A stretch of DNA of 64,000 bases from PALSA-693 sp963702305 (GTDB lineage: Bacteria; Actinomycetota; Acidimicrobiia; Acidimicrobiales; Palsa-688), in NCBI GenBank assembly GCA_963702305.1, contig CAVPBX010000012.1, forward strand, positions 1 to 64,000. The letters run 5' to 3'. The position numbers and the translations under genes were made by a program. Shown here one piece after another: positions 8,983-17,941 of this stretch. The notes below the pieces were generated by a model. It was not told where the DNA came from. It ran no database searches and was given only the letters and a program-made list of their open reading frames with translations. How positions within the stretch are numbered: position 1 is the first letter of the stretch; each line of letters begins with the position of its first letter.

Positions 8983-9093
8983 TCAGACCTTCCGCCCGGC
9001 GAACGACACCTTCAGCCGCCACCGCCCGTTGCCCAGCTGTTCGATCGTGCCAGACCCTCTGCGCCCCCTCCGTCTCACCCGCCGCTGCGCCAT
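8983..9093 (-). pseudogene. Tyrosine integrase, N-terminal arm-binding stub
   Basis: An ATG at 9093 with a strong GGAGGAGG ribosome site opens a frame of 36 residues ending at TGA 8983-8985. The protein MAQRRVRRRGRRGSGTIEQL continues with GNGRWRLKVSFAGRKV. This is the arm-type DNA-binding start of actinobacterial phage or ICE integrases (pattern GSGSIxxLxxGRWRxRV). Core-binding and catalytic domains are missing. The gene start is intact and lies about 200 bases from the 3' end of a tRNA gene, with perfect repeats between, as expected for an integrase beside its attachment site. Confidence 0.7.
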
Positions 9094-9114
9094 CTCCCGA
9101 CCTCCTCCGACCGA

Positions 9115-9218
9115 GATAGGTCCACGAGCGCCAGCGGGCTATGGACCTATCGACCTTGACGGCCTCGGACCGCCATCCTCAGTGGGATGACAATCGAAGA
9201 TAGGTCCAGATAGGTCCA
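9115..9218. repeat. Four perfect GATAGGTCCA boxes (candidate integrase arm sites)
   Basis: GATAGGTCCA occurs at 9115-9124, 9199-9208 and 9209-9218 (the last two in direct tandem), and inverted at 9142-9151. All four are exact. They lie between the integrase stub start and the tRNA-Ala 3' end. Repeated 10-mers in this position are typical of arm-type sites bound by the integrase N-terminal domain, or of operators controlling int. The functional reading is inference. Confidence 0.7.
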
Positions 9219-9290
9219 AGAATCAAGCATCGCGCTGTCGGGAGAGCCCGGCGATGCGCCGGTACAGCTTCCTGACCAGGACCTTTACAG

Positions 9291-9364
9291 TGGAGGTGAC
9301 CAGACTTGAACTGGCGACTTCTACGTTGCGAACGTAGCGCTCTACCGGGCTGAGCTACACCCCC
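9291..9364 (-). tRNA. tRNA-Ala (anticodon CGC)
   Basis: The minus strand folds as a 74-base cloverleaf. The acceptor GGGGGTG pairs with CACCTCC and includes the G3-U70 wobble that identifies alanine tRNAs. The D arm is GCTC/GAGC and the anticodon stem is CTACG/CGTAG around the loop TTCGCAA (anticodon CGC, reading GCG). The T arm GCCAG/CTGGT encloses TTCAAGT. CCA is not encoded. The gene's 3' end faces the accessory region, the usual polarity for integration into a tRNA. Confidence 0.95.
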
Positions 9365-9415
9365 GAGGGGAACAATCAGGATAGCGCGGGCGCCGTTGGC
9401 CCCCCAGGCCGGCGA

Positions 9416-10285
9416 TCAGGGTTGGTAGGGCCGGAAGCTGCCGTCCAGCACGTCGAGATGGCCGACGACCTTGCCGGTCACGGCGTGCGGATCCGCGACG
9501 GCCAGGCGCACCGCGGCCTCGGCGAAGTCCTCCTCGGGCGCCAGGTCCTCGAAGACTTTCGAGTAATAGGAGACCCCCGGCGTGAGGATCGCTTTCGAAG
9601 GCGACAGGGCGTTGACGGCGATGTTGCGGTCGGCCAGCTCGTACGCCGCGGCCCGGGTGAGATGCTCGAGCGCCGCCTTGGCCCCGCCGTACCCGGCCAG
9701 GACTCCCTCGGTACGGTCCGGGTAGGGACCGTCGCCCGGCATGCGGGACGCCCCGGACGTGATGTTGACGATCGAGCCGTATCCGGCCGCGGTCATGTCC
9801 GGTACCACCCGCTGCATCAGCTCGTAGGCGGCGAACGGACCGATCAGGAAGTGCCGCTCGTAGGCGCCGAGGGGCGTGGTCACGAAGGTCGGCCAGTCGG
9901 TCTTGGGGAGGGCGTTCGACCCGGTTGCGGCCCGCGGCTGCCTTGGCGCCTGGCCCGCCTTGGGTGGGCGGCCCGGGGCGGTGAAGGCGGCGTTGTTGAT
10001 GAGCACGGTGATCGGACCAAGGGCGGCCCGGGCCTCGTCCACCAGCCGGGCCCGATCGTCCTGGTCGAGGAGGTCGGCTCGGATCGCCACCGCCTTGCCA
10101 CCACCGGCCTCGATCTGCGCCACCGTTTCCCCGATGGTGCCGGGGAGCCGTTCGTCCCACTGTTGCTCGGTGCGGGCGACCACGGCCACAGCCGCTCCCT
10201 CCGCGGCCAGCGCCACCGCGATCGCCTTGCCGAGACCGCGGCTGGCCCCGGTCACCAGCGCGACCTGCCCATCGAGTCGGCCCAC
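9416..10285 (-). CDS. SDR-family NAD(P)-dependent oxidoreductase
   Basis: Probable dehydrogenase or reductase of an acyl or hydroxyacyl intermediate. It has 289 residues in a Rossmann fold: cofactor motif TGASRGLGKA near residue 13, the NNAA motif near 98, and the catalytic pair in GYGGAKAA (Tyr and Lys four apart) near 198. An insert between NNAA and the next helix (about residues 100-135) is rich in Pro, Ala and Gln and is longer than usual. It is the last gene of a four-gene run read leftward, 14 bases after the hotdog gene. Substrate is unknown; the operon suggests fatty acid or steroid side-chain catabolism. Confidence 0.85.
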   Translation of the reverse strand: MGRLDGQVALVTGASRGLGKAIAVALAAEGAAVAVVARTEQQWDERLPGTIGETVAQIEAGGGKAVAIRADLLDQDDRARLVDEARAALGPITVLINNAAFTAPGRPPKAGQAPRQPRAATGSNALPKTDWPTFVTTPLGAYERHFLIGPFAAYELMQRVVPDMTAAGYGSIVNITSGASRMPGDGPYPDRTEGVLAGYGGAKAALEHLTRAAAYELADRNIAVNALSPSKAILTPGVSYYSKVFEDLAPEEDFAEAAVRLAVADPHAVTGKVVGHLDVLDGSFRPYQP

Positions 10286-10299
10286 GGCGCGCTCGCCGG

Positions 10300-11148
10300 T
10301 CAGGCTCGCCGGAACACGGCGAGCGCCGACGTGACGACGCGGTCGGCGTTGCCCTCATCGCGAAGGGAGAGCCGTACCGCGAAGCGGTCGCGGGCCGGCA
10401 GGGCCTGACCGCTCACGACGAACGGCCCGATCTTGCCGCGCTGCATGTACATGACGGACCAGTCCTCGATCTGGAGTTGGTCGCTGCCGGCCGACTCGGC
10501 CGCGAGCTCCATGGCCGCAGCCTCCATGACCACCTGGATGGGACCGAGGTGGAGTGACCCCGATGTCGAACCGATCCGCTGGCTGAGCTCGGGCAACTGC
10601 CAACACCCGTCCGCCCGGCGGGTGGCGCCGAAGGCCTCGTGCAAGGGAGGGAGCTCCGGCGAGTCCGGCACGCTCTCCCCCGGCTCGACGAAGGCGTACC
10701 CGGGCGGCGCCTCACCGACGTTGACGCCCGTGCCCGTGGTCACCGCCAGGATCCGGTCGGGGCGGTCGGCGTCGACCACCTCCCCCTGGCTGAACCCGAT
10801 CGTCCGCCCGTGATGGAGGCTGGTGGTACGCACCTGGACCCGCGTCACGCCCGCACCGGCGTCGAGCACATGGACAGTGCTCGTCACCGGAGCCGGCACG
10901 CCACCGGCGTCGCTTTTCACCCCGCCGGCGTCGGCCAGCGAAATCGACAACGGGGCGGCCAGCAAGCCCCCCGCCGCATTGCGCATGTCGCGCCGCAGCG
11001 GCATGAGGGCGGTGCCGACATCGTCCAGGTTGGGTCTGGTGCCCAGGTAGCGGTAGGTCATCAACCCGTCGGGGCCGCCCATGACCGCCGCGAATCGAGC
11101 CCAGAACTCGTCGGGGGTGGCGTGCTGCAACTCTTCGGCGCGAGCCAT
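10300..11148 (-). CDS. Hotdog-fold thioesterase-like protein
   Basis: 282 residues. The middle has a PaaI-like hotdog signature: an AAPLSISLADAGG strand-helix region near residues 62-75, then VTSTVHVLDAGAGVTRVQV and TTSLHHGRTIGFSQGEVV near residues 90-128. The C-terminal half (LHLGPIQVVMEAAAMELA onward, ending in VVTSALAVFRRA) looks like a second hotdog. It is therefore probably a double-hotdog acyl-CoA thioesterase. The operon with acyl-CoA ligase, hydratase and SDR supports an acyl-CoA substrate. The exact reaction is not determined by the sequence. Confidence 0.65.
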   Translation of the reverse strand: MARAEELQHATPDEFWARFAAVMGGPDGLMTYRYLGTRPNLDDVGTALMPLRRDMRNAAGGLLAAPLSISLADAGGVKSDAGGVPAPVTSTVHVLDAGAGVTRVQVRTTSLHHGRTIGFSQGEVVDADRPDRILAVTTGTGVNVGEAPPGYAFVEPGESVPDSPELPPLHEAFGATRRADGCWQLPELSQRIGSTSGSLHLGPIQVVMEAAAMELAAESAGSDQLQIEDWSVMYMQRGKIGPFVVSGQALPARDRFAVRLSLRDEGNADRVVTSALAVFRRA

Positions 11149-11177
11149 GCCGTCACGCTACGACAATTGGCCGCCGC

Positions 11178-11924
11178 CTACTTCTGGACACGCCGGATCG
11201 GCCCCAGCGCCGCACTCAGCGACCTGGCCGCCTCGCGCTCGCGCCGCAGCGCGGCCTGCACCGCGTCGCTCCGTCCCGACCGGATCAAACGCTTGACGGC
11301 GGCGACTGCGGCAGGCGGCTGCTCGGCGATGGCCCCAGCCAACGCCCGGGCCTCATCGGGCAGCGCCGCGCCCGGGCAGGACCGGGCCGCCAGCCCCAGC
11401 CGGACCGCCTCGGCTCCGTCCAGCCAACGGGAAGTAAAGAGCAACTCGGCGGCGGCCGGCAAGCCGATGAGCTCCGGCAACAGCAGGCTGCTTCCGGCTT
11501 CGGGCGCCGTCCCCAGCGCGGTAAACGGCATCCGGATGCGGCTGTCGTCCGCCACCAGGACCACGTCGCAGTGCAGCAGGATGGTGGCGCCGAAGCCGAC
11601 CGCCACCCCGTGCACGGCGGCGAGGAGCGGCTTGCTGAACACCAACAAGGATTCCAGGAGCTGGTCGAAGGTCTCCGCCAGCTCGCTCGAGGGGTCGCCA
11701 TCGGTGGGGATGGCGTCGAGATCCACCCCGCTGGAGAAGCCGCGCCCGGCGCCCAACAGCAGGACGACTCGCACGTCCGGCGCCTCGTCGGCCGCGTCCA
11801 GCGACGTGGCCAGGCACCGGTAGGAGTCGGCGGTGAAGGCGTTGAGCCGAGCCGGGCGATTGAGGGTGAGGACGCGCAGCGCGCCATCGTCGGCAGTGAG
11901 CACCAGGTCGTCGGGGGCCGGCAT
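11178..11924 (-). CDS. Enoyl-CoA hydratase/isomerase family protein
   Basis: Crotonase-fold enzyme of 248 residues, likely hydrating or isomerising an enoyl-CoA. Typical features are LTLNRPARLNAF (residues 19-30), the oxyanion-hole segment GAGRGFSSGVDLDAI near residue 60, KPLLAAVHGVAVGFG near 98, and ALGTAPEAGSSLLLP near 135, where one catalytic acid is expected. It is two bases downstream of the acyl-CoA ligase stop, so co-translation is likely. Specific substrate unknown. Confidence 0.88.
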   Translation of the reverse strand: MPAPDDLVLTADDGALRVLTLNRPARLNAFTADSYRCLATSLDAADEAPDVRVVLLLGAGRGFSSGVDLDAIPTDGDPSSELAETFDQLLESLLVFSKPLLAAVHGVAVGFGATILLHCDVVLVADDSRIRMPFTALGTAPEAGSSLLLPELIGLPAAAELLFTSRWLDGAEAVRLGLAARSCPGAALPDEARALAGAIAEQPPAAVAAVKRLIRSGRSDAVQAALRREREAARSLSAALGPIRRVQK

Positions 11925-11926
11925 CG

Positions 11927-13489
11927 TCAGATGATGCGGCTGTCGTGGCCGGCCCAGTACTGGTCCCGCAGCAACCGCTTGTACAGCTTGCCGTTGGGAT
12001 CACGTGGCAGCTGGTCGGCGAAGTCGACGGACCGGGGACACTTGTAGGCGGCCAAGTGCGCCTTGCAGTAGGCAATCAACTCGGCTTCGAGATCGGGGCC
12101 GGCGGTCGACGGGTCCTGGAGCTGGACGACGGCCTTGACCTCTTCGCCGAACTCGGCGTTGGGAACGCCGATGACCGCCACGTCGACGACGGCGGGATGG
12201 ACGGCGAGCGTGCTCTCCGCCTCCTGCGGATAGATGTTGACTCCGCCCGACACGATCATGTACGCCTTCCGATCGGTCAGGTAGAGGTAGCCGTCGGCGT
12301 CGACGTAGCCGATGTCGCCCAGGGTGCGCCAGCCCTTGTCGTTGAAGACGGCTTTCGTCTTCTCGGGGTCGTTGTGATACTCGAAGGTGACGTCATGGCC
12401 GGAGAAGTACACGGTGCCGGGCACCCCCGCCGGGCACTCGTCACCGTCTGCGTCGACGATGTGCAGCACCGCGCCGTCCCGGGGTTTGCCGACCGACCCC
12501 TTGTGATCCAGCCAGTCGTGGGCGTCGATCCACGTCCCGCCGATATCCTCGGTGCCGGCGTAGTACTCGTGGACGATGGGGCCCCACCACGAGATCATCC
12601 CCTCTTTCACCGCAACGGGGCACGGAGCAGCGGCGTGCACCGCCATGCGGAGGCTCGACACGTCGTATGCGGCCCGGGTCTCCTCCGGCAGGCGCAGCAT
12701 CCGCACGAACATGGTGGGCACGAACTGGGCGTGGGTGATCCGGTGGCGCTCGATCAGCTGCAGGCACGCCTCCGCGTCGAAGCGCTCCATGACCACCACC
12801 GTGGCGCCGACCCGATGGGTGGACATGCTGGCGACCAGCGGGGCGGCGTGGTAGAGCGGCGCCGGGCAGAGGTAGACGTCGCCGGGCTGCAGCCCGTAGC
12901 GGCCGGCCCAGCCCTGCGCCATCTGCACCTGCCGGGCGGCCGGATCGCCGAGCGGGACCGCGGGCAGCGGCTTGCGAACCCCCTTGGGCCGGCCGGTGGT
13001 CCCCGACGAATACAGCATCTCGGTGCCTTCGAGTTCGGTCGCCAGCGGCGTCTCGGGCTCCTTGGCCGCGTACTCCTCGTAGGGCAAGAATCCCTCGAGC
13101 GCGCCGTCGACCAGGTAGCGCGCCGGCACCCGGCGCAGGTCCAGGCCCGACAGCGCCGGGGCCACGCCGGCGGACGCGACCACGGCCCGGGCCCCGCAGT
13201 CGTCGAGGATGTACTGGACCTCGGCGGGGGTGAGGTGACTGTTGATGGCCGTGTACCGCAGCCCGGACCGCTGCGCCCCCCAGGTGATCTCCAGATAACT
13301 GGGGTGATTCTCCATCAGGATGGCGAGGGCATCCCCCGGACGGAGCCCGACGCCATGGAGCAGGTGGGCCGCCTGGTTGGCTCGGCGTTCCAGCTCCCCG
13401 TAGGTGGTGACCGCCCCGGTCTGGCCCATGATGATGGCGGGCCGGTCAGGGTCGGTTTCGGCGTGAGCCCGGGGGTGCAGCATTGGCAA
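11927..13489 (-). CDS. AMP-dependent acyl-CoA ligase
   Basis: Activates a carboxylic acid to its CoA thioester through an acyl-adenylate. It has about 520 residues. The P-loop-like motif YSSGTTGRPKG is near 165, the adenine region YYAGTEDIGGTW near 318, the hinge GDIGYVDADGYLYLTDRK near 400, and the catalytic Lys is in PRDPNGKLYKR near 500. GGAGG precedes both a TTG at 13489 and an in-frame ATG at 13483; either could be the start. It is the first gene of the leftward operon and diverges from the hydrolase at 13635. Fatty acid or steroid side-chain substrates are plausible. Confidence 0.9.
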   Translation of the reverse strand: MPMLHPRAHAETDPDRPAIIMGQTGAVTTYGELERRANQAAHLLHGVGLRPGDALAILMENHPSYLEITWGAQRSGLRYTAINSHLTPAEVQYILDDCGARAVVASAGVAPALSGLDLRRVPARYLVDGALEGFLPYEEYAAKEPETPLATELEGTEMLYSSGTTGRPKGVRKPLPAVPLGDPAARQVQMAQGWAGRYGLQPGDVYLCPAPLYHAAPLVASMSTHRVGATVVVMERFDAEACLQLIERHRITHAQFVPTMFVRMLRLPEETRAAYDVSSLRMAVHAAAPCPVAVKEGMISWWGPIVHEYYAGTEDIGGTWIDAHDWLDHKGSVGKPRDGAVLHIVDADGDECPAGVPGTVYFSGHDVTFEYHNDPEKTKAVFNDKGWRTLGDIGYVDADGYLYLTDRKAYMIVSGGVNIYPQEAESTLAVHPAVVDVAVIGVPNAEFGEEVKAVVQLQDPSTAGPDLEAELIAYCKAHLAAYKCPRSVDFADQLPRDPNGKLYKRLLRDQYWAGHDSRII

Positions 13490-13584
13490 TCGACCTCCGT
13501 CGTGGCGGGCAGCGGCCCAAGCTAACTGGGTGCAGCGTGTTCCGCGCTTTCGGATCCTGGACGCCCGGAGACTACAATCGAAAG

Positions 13585-13595
13585 TGCAATTTGCA
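13585..13595. promoter_or_regulatory. TGCAATTTGCA palindrome upstream of hydrolase
   Basis: An 11-base palindrome (odd centre) in the divergent space between the acyl-CoA ligase and the hydrolase, 40 bases before the hydrolase ATG. It sits in an AT-richer patch. It may be an operator for a regulator of these lipid genes; only the symmetry is seen. Confidence 0.25.
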
Positions 13596-13634
13596 AGATA
13601 TCAGGCAGGTGGAGAAAGAGACGGGGGACGCCAC

Positions 13635-14576
13635 ATGAGTACGGTCGATGAGACCCTCGAGGTGGACGACTACGACGAGTTCGGCCTCCTGCACGAGAAC
13701 GCCGAGGAATGGGGCCTGCCGTTCACCGGCCAACCCGACGTCGCCCGGGCTAGCCTCGAAGTCGCCCCGGGCCAGCAGCTGAGCTACATCCGCTGGGGCT
13801 CGACCGACCCCGAGGTGGTCTACCTGCACGGCGGCGGGCAGAACGCCCACACGTGGGACACCGTGGCCCTCGCCGTGGGCCGGCCGGCGATCGCCATCGA
13901 CCTCCCCGGGCACGGTCGTTCCTACCGGCGGGAGGACCGCAACTACGGCCCGTGGCGCAACGTCGAAGCCCTCGAAGTGGCCATCCCGGCGCTGGCGCCG
14001 CACGCCGCCGTGGTCGTCGGCATGTCGCTCGGCGGAGCGACGGCCACCCACCTGGCGGCCAAGCGGCCGGACCTGTGCCGGCGGGCGGTCATCGTCGACG
14101 TCACCCCTCAGGTCAACGACCCCACTCGTACCATGACCACCCTCGAGCGGGGTTCGGTGACGCTGATCGGGGGACCGCCGACGTACGAGTCGTTTGAGGC
14201 CATGGCGACCGCGGCCATCGAGCTGAGCCCGTACCGGGCCGCCTCCGGAGTGCGACGGGGGGTGCGGCACAACGCCTACCGCCGGCCGGACGGGCTGTGG
14301 ACCTGGCGGTACGACCTGTTCGGGCCTCGGCCCGAGAACGCCGGCGAGTGGTCGGACTTCACTCCCCTATGGGACGACGTCAGCCGCATCACTGTGCCCA
14401 CCATGCTGGTCCGGGGCGGCGAGTCGAAGTTCGTGACCGACGGCGACGTCGCCGAATTCCAGCGCCGCCTGCCCGCGGTCCGCTACCAGGTCGTGGCCGG
14501 CGCCGGGCACGCCATTCAGAGCGATCGGCCGCTGCAGCTGGTGGCGCTCATCGAGGAGTTCGCGTTCGGGGCCTGA
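13635..14576 (+). CDS. Alpha/beta-fold hydrolase
   Basis: Serine hydrolase of 313 residues. The ATG at 13635 is preceded by GGGGGACG; an upstream open extension is not needed. It has an HGGG oxyanion motif (VYLHGGGQNAHTWD near residue 65), the IDLPGHGRS strand, the nucleophile elbow GMSLGG near 130, an acid candidate in LVRGGESKFVTDGD, and the catalytic His in VVAGAGHAI near 293. Substrate is unknown. It diverges from the acyl-CoA ligase operon and may act on related esters or thioesters. Confidence 0.87.
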   Translation: MSTVDETLEVDDYDEFGLLHENAEEWGLPFTGQPDVARASLEVAPGQQLSYIRWGSTDPEVVYLHGGGQNAHTWDTVALAVGRPAIAIDLPGHGRSYRREDRNYGPWRNVEALEVAIPALAPHAAVVVGMSLGGATATHLAAKRPDLCRRAVIVDVTPQVNDPTRTMTTLERGSVTLIGGPPTYESFEAMATAAIELSPYRAASGVRRGVRHNAYRRPDGLWTWRYDLFGPRPENAGEWSDFTPLWDDVSRITVPTMLVRGGESKFVTDGDVAEFQRRLPAVRYQVVAGAGHAIQSDRPLQLVALIEEFAFGA

Positions 14577-14584
14577 TCCGGGCG

Positions 14585-14645
14585 CCGGCGGGGCCGGCGG
14601 GGGCCGGCGGGGGCCGGCGGGGCCGGGGCGGCCGGCGGGGGCTCG
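14585..14645 (+). repeat. GGGGCCGGC tandem-like G-rich tract
   Basis: Just after the hydrolase stop, about 60 bases consist of overlapping GGCCGGCGGGG-type units. The plus strand has many runs of three to five G, enough to allow quadruplex formation in principle. It may act in transcription termination or be simple slippage repeat. Confidence 0.45.
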
Positions 14646-14673
14646 GTCGCGTCGACGGGTGGCCACATGCGGC

Positions 14674-14748
14674 TGGTGCGATTTGTATCTGTGGTGCACT
14701 TATGTGCATCTCATAGACATAAGCGCACCACTGATACAAATCGCACCA
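14674..14748. repeat. 32-bp near-perfect inverted repeat between convergent genes
   Basis: The left arm 14674-14705 and right arm 14717-14748 are complementary at 30 of 32 positions around an 11-base loop. The arms begin TGGTGCGATTTGTATC and are far richer in A and T than their surroundings. The repeat lies between the rightward hydrolase gene and the leftward translin gene. It could be a bidirectional terminator hairpin, a regulator site or a small mobile palindrome. No coding is seen. Confidence 0.8.
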
Positions 14749-14844
14749 CCTGATGCGTTCCGATCCCGCCGCCGGTCGAGCGGGGCGCCGTCGGCCGAGG
14801 GGGCGCCCCGGGCCACGCGGGCCGGGCCAGCCAGCCAGCCGGGG

Positions 14845-15522
14845 CTACCCGCCGGCGCCCGCATCGCCGGCATCGCCGGCCCGCTGTTCGAGGGCGGCCT
14901 GAAGGCGGAACTGGAGCAGGGTGGTGGTCAGGTCGCTGCGGGTCCGCTCCAGGACGGCGCGCAGGGCGTCGGCGCTGCGGCGCAGCCCGCCGGTGACGGC
15001 ATCGGGGAAGTCGACCCCCACCAGCAGCTCGTAGGCGTCCTCCATGGCGGCCAGCAGGTCCTCGGCCACGTCGGCTTGGCCTTCGCGGAGCCGGTCGAGC
15101 AGGTGGCGGCGCAGCTCGGAGGCCGCCTCGGCCAGGCCGTTGAGCCAGGCCGGGGCCTCGACGCCAAGCTCCTGGTGGCCCGGTACCGCGGTGCCGGCCA
15201 CCAGGGCGGAGGTGAGCACCGCCTCGGCGTACTCCTTCTCGGCGTCGTGGAGGAAGCCGGCGTAGGCGACCCGCGGATACGGGCGCACCGCCTCCTGGGC
15301 CTGCCGGATGGCGGTCTCGGCGTCCGCGAGCAGGGTCGCCACCCGGTCGGGTTGGCGGCGATGCACGGCCCGGATGGCGCTGCCGGAGGCCCGGATCGTC
15401 AGGCGGCAGGCGGGCAGGCCGGCCTCCCGGGCCGCGTTGGCCGCGGCGAGGTCCTGGCGGGCCGCGTCGACCTGACCGGGCAGGTCGGCCCGGCTGGAGG
15501 GCCGAATGAGTGTCCCGATCAG
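14845..15522 (-). CDS. Translin family protein
   Basis: Helical protein of about 225 residues related to translin/TRAX, which bind RNA and single-stranded DNA; bacterial roles are unclear. The conserved C-terminal half shows YAGFLHDAEKEYAEAVLTSA, ASELRRHLLDRLREGQ, a MEDAYELLVGVDFPDA block and LRAVLERTRSDLTT, the pattern of archaeal translins. No ATG, GTG or TTG exists in frame near the expected N-terminus. A CTG at 15522 overlaps the TGA of the upstream gene and is taken as the start. An open extension to 15717 would overlap that gene by 200 bases and is not used. The last residues are Gly/Ala-rich. Confidence 0.75.
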   Translation of the reverse strand: MIGTLIRPSSRADLPGQVDAARQDLAAANAAREAGLPACRLTIRASGSAIRAVHRRQPDRVATLLADAETAIRQAQEAVRPYPRVAYAGFLHDAEKEYAEAVLTSALVAGTAVPGHQELGVEAPAWLNGLAEAASELRRHLLDRLREGQADVAEDLLAAMEDAYELLVGVDFPDAVTGGLRRSADALRAVLERTRSDLTTTLLQFRLQAALEQRAGDAGDAGAGG

Positions 15523-16106
15523 TTGGCGGCGCGCCGCAGGCCGAGGTCGCCGTACCCGCTGGTGCCGAGGTCGTAGGCGGGGCGGGGGCGGGCGGCGCGG
15601 GCCGGCTGGGGCATGAAGGTGAGCTTGAGCTCCCGCTCGGCCGCCAGGTTGCGGATCCGGATCAACAAGGCCACGTAGCCGACGAACACCAGATCGAAGA
15701 GCACCTGCGCCGACCACATGATCGACAGCCCGGGGATCATGGCCAGCAGGAACGAACCCACCACGCCCGCCAACAGGGCGAAGAACACGTCCCGCCGGCG
15801 CTTCTGGGTCTGGCGGCGGCGCAGGGCGGCGGCGGTGGGCGGCCGAAGGCCGGGCCCGGCGACAGGACGGCCGGTCCGGTAGGCCGGCGCCGGGCGGTAG
15901 GCCGCGACGGGCCGGCCGGCGATGGGTCCGCTACGGAGCCGGTTGGCCGGCGCCATGGTGGCCGGCGCCGCCCGCTCCAGCACCCGCAGGTGCCGTCGGA
16001 ACGTACCGACCGAGTCGTAGAACGTCCCCTCGGTCCGTGAGCGCAACCACGAAACCAGGAGTACCCCCCAAACAATGGCGAGGACCAGCAGAACCACCGT
16101 AGTCAA
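15519..16106 (-). CDS. Membrane protein of unknown function
   Basis: 195 residues. It has an N-terminal membrane segment (VVLLVLAIVWGVLLVSWL), a cytoplasmic-looking Arg/Pro/Ala-rich stretch of about 85 residues, two closely spaced hydrophobic segments (FFALLAGVVGSFLLAMIPGL and AQVLFDLVFVGYVALLI), and a basic tail. No family is recognised, but the plan resembles small actinobacterial divisome-linked membrane proteins. Its TGA overlaps the proposed CTG start of the translin gene, so the two are probably co-translated. Confidence 0.6.
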   Translation of the reverse strand: MTTVVLLVLAIVWGVLLVSWLRSRTEGTFYDSVGTFRRHLRVLERAAPATMAPANRLRSGPIAGRPVAAYRPAPAYRTGRPVAGPGLRPPTAAALRRRQTQKRRRDVFFALLAGVVGSFLLAMIPGLSIMWSAQVLFDLVFVGYVALLIRIRNLAAERELKLTFMPQPARAARPRPAYDLGTSGYGDLGLRRAAN

Positions 16107-16155
16107 GACTCCTCGGCCTACCCTTCGGTGTCAGGGACCGTACGCCTCCGCACGC

Positions 16156-16184
16156 GCTCAGTGGTGGATCCCCCACTGCTGAGC
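16156..16184 (-). terminator. Hairpin downstream of moaC
   Basis: GCTCAGTGGTGG pairs with CCCCACTGCTGAGC, giving about 12 pairs including two G-U. It lies about 140 bases past the moaC stop on the minus strand and before the next minus-strand gene. No T run follows, so it is either a weak terminator or a structural element. Confidence 0.35.
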
Positions 16185-16320
16185 CCCCGGGGCGACCGGT
16201 CCGGCCGTCATGGAACAAGCTTGCCGATTCCTTCAGGTAATTCTCAGGGACGTTAGCCCGATCGGGCAACCGGCGCCAGCGGGACGGGCAAAATCCCCGC
16301 TGACCTGGCCCGACGCGCCG

Positions 16321-16902
16321 CTAACTGAGAGGGTCGTTCTCGTTGTCGCCGATCAGCTCCTCGATCTGGGTGTCGAGGTCCAGGACCGGGTTGACGGCCG
16401 TGTTGACCAGCGGGGTGGCCAGATCGGCGGGCCGGCGCCAGTGCCCGCTGCGGCCGCCGGTCTTCTCCCACAAGGCCAAGTCGCCGATGACCATCGACCG
16501 GTCCGACGACTTGCACATGTCGTAGATGGTGAGCGCGGCCACCGCGCAAGCCGTCATGGCTTCCATCTCCACCCCGGTGCGGTCGACGGTCTCCACCTGC
16601 GTCTCCACCTCGACGAAATCGTCACCGAGAGTGAAATTGATCGTCACCGCCCCGACCAGCAGGGGATGGCACAGCGGGATCATGTCGGCGGTGCGCTTGG
16701 CCGCCTGGATGCCGGCGATGCGGGCCGCGCCCAGCACGTCGCCCTTGGTGATGGCGTTGCTGGCCACCTTGGCGGTGGTGTCCGGCTTCATGAACACCTT
16801 GCACCGGGAGATGGCCCGGCGGTGGGTGGCTTCTTTGGGGGTGACGTCAACCATGCGGGCCCGACCGAGCGGGTCCAGGTGAGTAAGGCCTCGGTCGGAC
16901 AT
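16321..16902 (-). CDS. moaC: Cyclic pyranopterin monophosphate synthase MoaC
   Basis: Second step of molybdenum cofactor synthesis: converts the MoaA product into cyclic pyranopterin monophosphate. It has 193 residues with the family motifs MIPLCHPL (near 74-81), RTGVEMEAMTA (near 108-118) and LTIYDMCK (124-131). The C-terminus carries about 30 residues beyond the core (ending QIEELIGDNENDPLS). It lies 34 bases after moaA and ends the operon galU-moeA-moaA-moaC. moaD and moaE are not in this window. Confidence 0.96.
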   Translation of the reverse strand: MSDRGLTHLDPLGRARMVDVTPKEATHRRAISRCKVFMKPDTTAKVASNAITKGDVLGAARIAGIQAAKRTADMIPLCHPLLVGAVTINFTLGDDFVEVETQVETVDRTGVEMEAMTACAVAALTIYDMCKSSDRSMVIGDLALWEKTGGRSGHWRRPADLATPLVNTAVNPVLDLDTQIEELIGDNENDPLS

Positions 16903-16936
16903 GTGGTGCAGTCTATCGATGCCGGGCCGACCCGGC

Positions 16937-17932
<996 letters not shown>

Positions 17933-17941
17933 ATCCCCACC

